DNA from: an uncultured bacterium
GTDB taxonomy: Bacteria; Armatimonadota; UBA5829; DSUL01
Length of the DNA: 8,541 nt
Reading direction: 5' to 3'
Assembly (NCBI GenBank): GCA_937967775.1
Contig: CALCJH010000321.1
Location: 1-8,541 of the forward strand
Part shown: piece by piece, positions 1 through 4,821 of the stretch
How positions within the stretch are numbered: the stretch's first letter is position 1
Layout of the letters: every line of letters starts with the position of its first letter
The notes under the pieces: generated by a model
Told to the model about the DNA's origin: nothing
Database searches by the model: none
What the model saw: only the letters and a program-made list of their open reading frames with translations
Position numbers and translations under genes: made by a program

Positions 1-75
1 AGCACGGGCGAGATCACGCTGGGTACGCCACTTACTGACGCCAGCCGGGACGTCTGGGTGACCTACGCGGCCAAC
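1..75 (+). repeat. C-terminal end of an inserted beta module (first copy)
   Basis: The first 25 codons (S-T-G-E-I-T-L-G-T-P-L ... V-W-V-T-Y-A-A-N) align with the segment at 643-720 (A-T-G-V-I-A-L-G-A-A-L-P ... V-Y-I-D-Y-Y-N-A-G). The shared pattern is T-G-x-I-x-L-G-x-x-L followed about nine residues later by V-[WY]-[IV]-x-Y. I read this as the end of a module mostly outside the window. It returns directly into the second half of an Ig-like repeat, so it appears to be inserted in that repeat. Confidence 0.6.
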
Positions 76-3000
76 CCCATCATCTGGGACGGTGGCAACA
101 ACATGAGCCAGCGTGTGCCATCGGACACGGTCTACAGTGACGGTGCGGTGTTCGAGTATGTGACCACGCTGCCCGGGCCGGAGAATCCCGGCGATCTTCC
201 TGTCGACTATTTCTACAGCTTCCAGGCGAGCGACGGGACTTTCGTCGCGCAGTTCAACCCGTCCTCGTCGCCCAGTGCGATGGCCATTACCCGGCAGCCT
301 TCGGGCGAGGGTTCGGGTGAGGTTCTGAGCTTTGCGTCCAGCTCGTCCGGCAGGCTGTATGCCACCAGCCGCAGCCCCATCGTGGGGCCGCTGCCGGTGA
401 CGGCTGTGGGGGACACCGGCATCCTGCTGGAGCCGCGCATCCTCAAAAACGGGTCGGTGCTCCGCCGCGAGTTCACCGGTCAGCTCTTGCCAGGAGATCC
501 TGCCATCCGGTCCGTCTCGACTGACGGTCTGACCATCACGGTGGATCCTGCCGTGGTGCACCAGGTGAGGGGGGTCTATGACAATCCGAACCGGATCGGC
601 ACGGACTACTACAATACCGGAAACAGCGGCAAGTACAATGCCGCCACGGGGGTCATCGCCCTTGGCGCGGCTCTGCCGGCGGGAGTCCGCCTGGTCTACA
701 TTGACTATTACAATGCAGGCGACTACCGCATAGACTTCGTGAACGGCAGGGTGCTGTTCAGCACGGCGAACACGGCCTCGGACAACGTGGACATCGAGTA
801 TTGGTTCGCCGCATCGGGCCCGACTGTGGGTCAGAACAACCCGCCCATGCTGACGCAAGGACGGTTCTCGCCGGATCTGCCCGGCCCGGTGGATGGCGGC
901 AGCTCGACGCCTTTCACCTTCACCGTGGTGTATACGGACGTGGACGGTCAGACCGGAGAGCCACCAGCGTTTGTGCGGGTGGTTATTGACGGGGTGGCCT
1001 ATCCGATGCAGCCAGTGGCAGGAAGCTCGCCCATCTACACCAACGGGGTAACCTTCACCTACACCACCACGCTGTCAAGTGGGAGGCATCAGTACTACTT
1101 CGAGGCGTCGGACGGCACAGGCTATGCCCTGTTCGATGCCAATGGCTCCCGGAACTCGGCCACCGTCATCACGGATGTCGTGCCGCTTCCCGGACCGGTG
1201 GTGAATGACGATCCCCGGCTGCTGAACGGCACTGTGTCGCCGAATCCTGCGGCGGGGAACCTGCCGGGCACGCCTGTGACCTACACTGTCCAGTTCACGG
1301 ATCCGGACGGCGACGCCCCGGGAGTCGGCTATCCGCGGGTGTGGATTGACAACCCGCAGGAGATCGACTACTCCGGCATCATCGCCGCGATCAACGGGGC
1401 CACGTTGACCATTCAGGGAGCGAACTGGCAGCCCGGCGTGCTGGCCGGCAAGATCCTGCAGATCACCACCGGGCTCGTGCTCTCGCCGGATACCGGGACA
1501 CAGCAGACCGCCACGGCCGCCACAGGCAAGACCTTCCTGGTTCTTACCAACAGTGCCAACACGGTGACCATCGGAGTGACGGATCCTGCGGCGGAGGGCA
1601 TCGCGGTGGGCGACACAGTATCCATCGCGTCGCTGGTGATGACTCAGCCGACGCCGCCGTCCACGAACTATCGTCAGCCGGTGACCTATCAGGTAGTGAC
1701 CGCGGCGCTGCCCATCGGGGCACATACGTATCACTTCAGTGCTGTGGCTCCGCCCACCAGCACCGTGGTGCGGTTCCCCGCGAGCGGCGAACTGAACGGC
1801 CCGACCGTGCGCAGCGCCGCGCCCGCTGGGAACGTTCCGCCGGTCCTGACAGCGGGTTCGGTGAATCCGGTCAGCGGTCTGGCTTCGGATACGTTCACAT
1901 TCCGTGTGAGCTACTCCGACGCAGACAACGACCCGGCTGCTCCGCACAGCGGAGTTGTGGGATACGTGATGCTGGTGTTTACCGACGGTGCCCACGAACC
2001 GGTCGTGATGAGCCCGCTCGCACCGCCGTCGGACTGGACAAGCCCGGTGGTCCACCAGGCGGTTATCGGCAATCTGCCGGCCGGGACGCACCGGTTCCAC
2101 TTCGTCGCCTCCGACGGCTACCGGAGCGGAGCCACTCTGACCCGCTTCCCGGTGGATCCCACGGGCGCCAGCGACCCTGTCGTGACCATCAACTCGCGGC
2201 CGGTCCTGACCATCGGGCCGGGGCAGGGGGTCTCGCCGGCCAACGGCACCACCTCGACGGTTTTCACGTGGTCTGTGACCTACTCGGATGCGGATAATGA
2301 CGCTCCTGCGTTCGTGCGGGTCATCATTGATGGCGGCGCACCGGTCGACATGACCAAGGTCACACCCGGGACGAACTACCGCGCCGGTGTGGTCTACAGC
2401 TATTCCTCGACGCTCGGTCTGGGAAGCCACAACTATCGCTTCGTTGCCAACGACGGCTTCCAGGATGCGGAGACGATGGCTCTCCAGAGCGGACCGCTGG
2501 TTCAGGACCTGGTGGAGCCGGAGTTAACCGAAGGGCGTGTGGATGCCGTCGCAGGCACCCCGAGCACGTTCATCTACAGCGTGAAGTATCGGGACCCGAA
2601 CGGGGCGCCGGCGACTTCGGTGATGGTGTTCATAGACAGCCAGCCGGGGCGCGCCATGACCCGGGATCCGTCCTATTCGGATGCTCAGGGACGCTCGCTC
2701 TACAAGTCGCCGCCCATCCAGCTGACGGCCGGGACGCATACCTACTACTTCACGGCGAGCAACGGTCAGGCGACCACCCGTTTGCCGGCCGGCAGCGCGG
2801 TGTTCACCGGGCCGACGGTCAGTGGAGCCAGCCTGATCCTGAACATCGCGCCGTCTGCGCCGAACCTGGGGGACGAGATCGTGGTCTCGGGTAGCCTGAC
2901 TCCGGCCAATCTGAATCCTGCGACGCTGACCATCACAGCGACGCGCGAGGAGGATGGCTCCGTCATCTCCCGGACCGTCACCACGTCGTCCTCCGGGGAG

Positions 3001-3693
3001 TATTCGGTGAGCCTGGGTCCGGCAAACGTGAGCGGCCTGTGGACCATCAGCGTTGCCTGGGGAGGCGGCGGAGGTTATCCCGCTCAGTCCACCATTCAGT
3101 CGGTGACTGTGGGCGGATACGCCATCAGCCTGGTCCGCAACCGGATAGATATGATCGGTCTGAGCGTCATTCCAACCAGCGCCGATCCTGCGGATGTGTT
3201 TGGCGATGGTGGGACGCCCGGCAATACGGCGGACGACGCGGCCACGCGGATGCGGCTGGCTATGTGGAGTCCCACGCTGAACCGGTACCTGATGTATCCT
3301 ACCGACCGCGCCACCATGCGGATGGAGGGCGGATCCGGGTTCTGGGTGATGCCCACCACCACGGAGACTGTCTACGCCTCGGGCCGGCTGTGGCCGCAGG
3401 ATACTCCGTACGCGGTGTCGCTGAATACGGGATGGAACCAGATCGCCTCGGTGTTCGCGGTACCGATCGCGCTGGGTAATGCGCAGGTGCGCTACCAGGG
3501 ACAGGTCAGGACCCTGGCCTCCGCTGCGGCAGCCGGATGGATACGCGACTATGCCTGGGGCTGGAATCCGGCTGCCGGTACCCGCGGGGAGTACTTCCTG
3601 GTGCGGCCCGGTACGCAGGTGACTCAGCTTGAGCCGGGACGCGGATACTGGATCCGGGCGCTGGTGGACTGTGAACTGATTCTGCGGCCCTGA
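1..3693 (+). CDS. Large multi-domain Ig-like repeat surface protein, 5' end outside window
   Basis: The frame is open from the first base and ends at TGA 3691-3693, giving 1230 visible residues. The true N-terminus and any signal peptide lie upstream; GTG at 58 is internal, because homologous domain sequence continues before it. Visible order: end of an inserted beta module (1-75), remainder of an Ig-like repeat (76-399), a full inserted module (about 505-807), five Ig-like repeats starting at 835, 1204, 1831, 2191 and 2509, a different beta domain (2827-3117), and a duplicated C-terminal domain (3118-3690). Repeats share an opening N-x-x-P-x-L-T-x-G, an acidic Y-[ST]-D-x-D-x-D stretch, V-x-V-x-I-D-G, and a closing G-x-H-x-Y-x-F-x-A-S-D-G. 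Composition is rich in Thr, Ser, Gly, Pro and Val, poor in Lys, with almost no Cys, as in extracellular stalk proteins. No LPXTG, PEP-CTERM or enzymatic motif is seen. A structural or adhesive cell-surface or secreted role is inferred. Certain as a gene, uncertain in function. Confidence 0.93.
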   Translation, partial: STGEITLGTPLTDASRDVWVTYAANPIIWDGGNNMSQRVPSDTVYSDGAVFEYVTTLPGPENPGDLPVDYFYSFQASDGTFVAQFNPSSSPSAMAITRQPSGEGSGEVLSFASSSSGRLYATSRSPIVGPLPVTAVGDTGILLEPRILKNGSVLRREFTGQLLPGDPAIRSVSTDGLTITVDPAVVHQVRGVYDNPNRIGTDYYNTGNSGKYNAATGVIALGAALPAGVRLVYIDYYNAGDYRIDFVNGRVLFSTANTASDNVDIEYWFAASGPTVGQNNPPMLTQGRFSPDLPGPVDGGSSTPFTFTVVYTDVDGQTGEPPAFVRVVIDGVAYPMQPVAGSSPIYTNGVTFTYTTTLSSGRHQYYFEASDGTGYALFDANGSRNSATVITDVVPLPGPVVNDDPRLLNGTVSPNPAAGNLPGTPVTYTVQFTDPDGDAPGVGYPRVWIDNPQEIDYSGIIAAINGATLTIQGANWQPGVLAGKILQITTGLVLSPDTGTQQTATAATGKTFLVLTNSANTVTIGVTDPAAEGIAVGDTVSIASLVMTQPTPPSTNYRQPVTYQVVTAALPIGAHTYHFSAVAPPTSTVVRFPASGELNGPTVRSAAPAGNVPPVLTAGSVNPVSGLASDTFTFRVSYSDADNDPAAPHSGVVGYVMLVFTDGAHEPVVMSPLAPPSDWTSPVVHQAVIGNLPAGTHRFHFVASDGYRSGATLTRFPVDPTGASDPVVTINSRPVLTIGPGQGVSPANGTTSTVFTWSVTYSDADNDAPAFVRVIIDGGAPVDMTKVTPGTNYRAGVVYSYSSTLGLGSHNYRFVANDGFQDAETMALQSGPLVQDLVEPELTEGRVDAVAGTPSTFIYSVKYRDPNGAPATSVMVFIDSQPGRAMTRDPSYSDAQGRSLYKSPPIQLTAGTHTYYFTASNGQATTRLPAGSAVFTGPTVSGASLILNIAPSAPNLGDEIVVSGSLTPANLNPATLTITATREEDGSVISRTVTTSSSGEYSVSLGPANVSGLWTISVAWGGGGGYPAQSTIQSVTVGGYAISLVRNRIDMIGLSVIPTSADPADVFGDGGTPGNTADDAATRMRLAMWSPTLNRYLMYPTDRATMRMEGGSGFWVMPTTTETVYASGRLWPQDTPYAVSLNTGWNQIASVFAVPIALGNAQVRYQGQVRTLASAAAAGWIRDYAWGWNPAAGTRGEYFLVRPGTQVTQLEPGRGYWIRALVDCELILRP
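76..399 (+). repeat. Ig/PKD-like repeat R0, second half
   Basis: This segment has the second-half hallmarks of the repeat family: N-N-M-S-Q, then Y-S-D-G-A-V-F-E-Y-V-T-T-L, then Y-F-Y-S-F-Q-A-S-D-G, closing with I-V-G-P-L-P-V. It differs from the other repeats by a Ser-rich extension between the A-S-D-G strand and the closing G-P. The first half lies left of the window, beyond the inserted module at 1-75. Confidence 0.65.
505..807 (+). repeat. Beta-rich module with GVYDNP and IDYYNAG motifs (second copy)
   Basis: About 100 residues lie between repeats R0 and R1. The order is I-R-S-V-S-T-D-G-L-T-I-T-V, R-G-V-Y-D-N-P, T-D-Y-Y-N, G-K-Y-N-A-A-T-G-V-I-A-L-G, L-P-A-G, V-Y-I-D-Y-Y-N-A-G, then Y-R-I-D-F-V-N-G-R-V-L-F-S and D-N-V-D-I-E-Y-W-F. 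The alternation of hydrophobic and polar residues indicates beta strands. The last part resembles the general 'Y-x-x-D-x-x-x-G-x-I-x-F-x ... D-x-V-x-x-x-Y' strand pairs seen in bacterial surface and phage-tail proteins. Function unknown; possibly a spacer or ligand-binding domain. Confidence 0.55.
835..2826 (+). repeat. Five tandem Ig/PKD-like repeats, R1-R5
   Basis: Repeat starts are R1 835 (N-N-P-P-M-L-T), R2 1204 (N-D-D-P-R-L-L), R3 1831 (N-V-P-P-V-L-T), R4 2191 (N-S-R-P-V-L-T) and R5 2509 (L-V-E-P-E-L-T). Each carries an acidic loop that looks capable of binding calcium: Y-T-D-V-D-G at 931, F-T-D-P-D-G-D at 1294, Y-S-D-A-D-N-D at 1912 and 2281, and the weaker Y-R-D-P-N-G at 2587. Each ends with the G-[ST/R/A]-H-x-Y/F-x-F strand and a G-P-x-V or D-P-V-V exit. 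Units are 106-123 residues, except R2, which is stretched to 209 by an insertion. The copies are clearly diverged at protein level, so this is an old duplication rather than a recent DNA repeat. Confidence 0.85.
1360..1632 (+). other. Inserted beta module inside Ig-like repeat R2
   Basis: About 91 residues interrupt R2 between its I-D-N-P-Q strand and its V-M-T-Q-P strand. Visible pieces are A-T-L-T-I-Q-G-A-N-W-Q-P, L-A-G-K-I-L-Q-I-T-T-G, a K-T-F-L-V-L-T-N-S-A-N-T-V-T-I strand pair, and G-I-A-V-G-D-T-V-S-I. This arrangement (a W followed by L-A-G-K, then a gap, then N-[ST]-x-T-x-T-[IV], then G-D-x-[VY]-x-I) is a pattern I associate with small beta modules in phage tail and bacterial surface proteins. 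The assignment is from motif memory only. Confidence 0.55.
2827..3117 (+). other. Ig-fold / CNA-B-like beta domain of the surface protein
   Basis: About 97 residues unlike the preceding repeats. Order: L-I-L-N-I-A-P, L-G-D-E-I-V-V-S-G-S-L-T-P, L-T-I-T-A-T, V-I-S-R-T-V-T-T, G-E-Y-S-V-S-L, G-L-W-T-I-S-V-A-W and a Gly-rich stretch. The pattern 'gD.v.vsGsl.p ... vtit ... G.ys.sl ... G.wtv.v.w.G' is typical of bacterial Ig-like domains that end exported repeat proteins. It probably acts as a spacer ahead of the C-terminal domain. Confidence 0.6.
3118..3690 (+). repeat. Duplicated C-terminal domain (two ~95-residue units)
   Basis: Two tandem, diverged units are visible. Unit A runs 3118-3408 and unit B 3409-3690. 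They align at Y-A-I-S-L / Y-A-V-S-L, N-R-I-D-M-I-G-L-S-V-I-P / G-W-N-Q-I-A-S-V-F-A-V-P, W-S-P-T-L-N-R-Y / W-N-P-A-A-G-T-R-G-E-Y, and M-E-G-G-S-G-F-W-V / L-E-P-G-R-G-Y-W-I. The 'GWNxI ... LExGxGYW' type of ending is common at the C-terminus of long exported proteins in environmental phyla. A role in export or surface attachment is plausible but unproven. Confidence 0.7.
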
Positions 3694-3744
3694 GAAGCGG
3701 GCGCATAAGCAGGAGATACGGAAAGGGAATCTACGGATAAACCG

Positions 3745-4662
3745 ATGCAAGTCACGATGAGAGAGTATGCGCTCCGCGCGGGGAAAGTGGCGCTTGCGGC
3801 GGTGCTGGCTGCGGGTCTGGGGACCGCCGTTGCCGCTGAGGACATTGAACCTGCGGCTACGCTGCCGCCAGTCTCGGCTCCGGCGGTCCAACCGGCTGCT
3901 TCGCCTGCTCCCGCTGCGGAATCTCCCGCGCCCGCTCCGGCCCCGGCTCAGCCGGTATACACCGGACCGCGGCTCGGCTTGCTGATCATGCCCTTCGATA
4001 GCCAGGTGGAGCAGAATGTGAATACCCTGGGGCCGAGGGTGGCTCGCGCCATGAAGGATGCTTCCTTGCTCAGCCGCCGCTACAACGGCGTGCTGTACAA
4101 TCCGCGGCATCCAGTCATCCGCAGGGCTCAGGAGGAGAACGTTCTGCGGGAGTCCGACGTGCGCGGGCCGTTCGGCATTGAGGATGATCAGATCGAGCGC
4201 GCCCTGCGCATCGCGCAGGTCATGGAGTTCCCCAGGGTGATGGTGGGCGCCATTACGGACTTCGAGTTCAATTCGGAGAAGCGGGAAGGCCAGATCACGA
4301 TCACGGCGGAGATCCTGAACGCTGAGACCGGCCGGGTCGAGGGACAGACTCTGGTGGCCACGGGCCGCTCGCCGGCGAATATGGTGGCCGGGTTGCCGGA
4401 GCAGTTCGCGCTGGCCGCGACGGAAGATGCGGTGCAGCAGATCGTGGCTCGCTTCCCGGGCATCGCCCAGCCCACGGTGGCCCAGAACGGTAGCGAGGGT
4501 CAGGCTCCGCCGGAAGAAGCGGCAGCCGGTCCGAAAAAGAAGAAGAATAACACGGGCATCCTTGCGGCCCTCGCCATCTTGGCCGGGATTCTGATCGCCG
4601 GCGGAGGCGGCGGAGGCGGAGGAGGAACCGGTGTTGATGGCCCGCCGCCCCCCCCGTTCTGA
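3745..4662 (+). CDS. Exported protein: CsgG/TolB-N-like domain, Lys-hydrophobic-Gly-Pro tail
   Basis: A 305-residue protein. Residues 1-31 look like a signal peptide (R6/R11/K14, hydrophobic 15-29, A-V-A-A cleavage near 30/31). Residues 34-72 are a Pro/Ala-rich linker. Residues 76 to about 243 form a mixed alpha/beta domain: L-G-L-L-I-M-P-F-D, a helix over R-V-A-R-A-M-K-D-A, an I-A-Q-V-M-E-F-P-R-V-M-V-G-A-I-T-D-F core, then T-A-E-I-L-N-A-E-T-G. The 'lxVMPF ... aalriaqxxxxxxVxxGxIxdf' layout recalls CsgG, LpoB/FlgT-like and TolB N-terminal domains, which are periplasmic or membrane-associated; this is fold-level resemblance only. The tail has K264-K267, a short hydrophobic run 271-285, Gly 286-294, and P300-P304 plus Phe. 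No upstream in-frame start exists after TAA 3706, so the start is ATG 3745 or ATG 3757. Purine-rich AGGAGA (3711) and AAAGGGA (3722) are both distant, so the ribosome site is weak. Probably co-transcribed with the surface protein. Function unknown. Confidence 0.85.
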   Translation: MQVTMREYALRAGKVALAAVLAAGLGTAVAAEDIEPAATLPPVSAPAVQPAASPAPAAESPAPAPAPAQPVYTGPRLGLLIMPFDSQVEQNVNTLGPRVARAMKDASLLSRRYNGVLYNPRHPVIRRAQEENVLRESDVRGPFGIEDDQIERALRIAQVMEFPRVMVGAITDFEFNSEKREGQITITAEILNAETGRVEGQTLVATGRSPANMVAGLPEQFALAATEDAVQQIVARFPGIAQPTVAQNGSEGQAPPEEAAAGPKKKKNNTGILAALAILAGILIAGGGGGGGGGTGVDGPPPPPF

Positions 4663-4697
4663 TCGGGCACCATCGCTGCAAAGAGATTGTTGAATAT

Positions 4698-4730
4698 GAA
4701 GGCCGTCCTGAAGGGCGGCCTTCGGCCTTC
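4698..4730 (+). terminator. GC-rich hairpin with two alternative 3' arms, likely transcription terminator
   Basis: The left arm 4698-4708 pairs with 4713-4723 across the loop TGAA, giving an 11-bp stem with one T:G wobble. The octamer CGGCCTTC occurs twice with a one-base overlap (4716-4723 and 4723-4730), so the outer part of the left arm (GAAGGCCG) can pair with either copy. It sits 36 bases after the stop of the exported protein gene. On the + strand it is not followed by a T-run, so it is not a textbook intrinsic terminator. On the - strand the flank is more T-rich, but no gene lies there. Confidence 0.5.
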
Positions 4731-4746
4731 CCGGGCAAACAGCGCA

Positions 4747-4776
4747 CTGGCAGACCCGGGGCTGTTCAGATATGCT
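4747..4776 (+). promoter_or_regulatory. Candidate sigma70-type promoter for uvrBA
   Basis: CTGGCA (4747-4752) and TATGCT (4771-4776) are separated by 18 bases. Each matches the sigma70 consensus at four of six positions. A start near 4783 would leave a leader of about 40 bases before ATG 4822. It lies downstream of the hairpin, where a promoter for the repair operon is expected. Such weak matches also arise by chance in GC-rich DNA. Confidence 0.35.
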
Positions 4777-4779
4777 GAA
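4765..4779 (+). promoter_or_regulatory. Inverted repeat overlapping the candidate -10, possible operator
   Basis: TTCAG-ATATG-CTGAA is a perfect 5-bp inverted repeat with a 5-base centre that covers the candidate -10 element. Its position fits a repressor site and uvr genes are often SOS-controlled, but the sequence is neither the E. coli LexA box (CTGT-N8-ACAG) nor the Gram-positive box (CGAAC-N4-GTTCG). The regulator, if any, is unknown. Confidence 0.3.
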
Positions 4780-4803
4780 TTCGGGAAGTCCCCGGACCCT
4801 CCC

Positions 4804-4808
4804 GGGAG
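4804..4808 (+). promoter_or_regulatory. Ribosome binding site of uvrB (GGGAG)
   Basis: GGGAG lies 13 bases before ATG 4822, a slightly long spacing. It is only one base from the alternative GTG 4810, which makes that start unlikely. It supports ATG 4822, where similarity to UvrB also begins ([14 protein letters not shown]). Confidence 0.4.
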
Positions 4809-4821
4809 CGTGTTCGCGAAA

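Noticed and set aside
58..60. GTG as the start of the surface protein
   Set aside because: The frame is open upstream to base 1, and the preceding codons belong to a domain that is repeated at 643-720.
1075..2430. Open antisense frame of 451 codons under the surface protein
   Set aside because: Arg/His/Gly-rich, with no domain or plausible start context. It is fully explained by high GC at third positions of the + strand gene.
3691..3744. Possible terminator or promoter between the surface protein and the exported protein gene
   Set aside because: No stable stem with a T-run and no convincing -35/-10 pair could be seen in the 51 intergenic bases.
4687..4821. 45-codon N-terminal extension of uvrB from TTG 4687
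   Set aside because: The extension is not UvrB-like, overlaps the terminator-like hairpin and candidate promoter, and has no ribosome site. Homology begins at ATG 4822.
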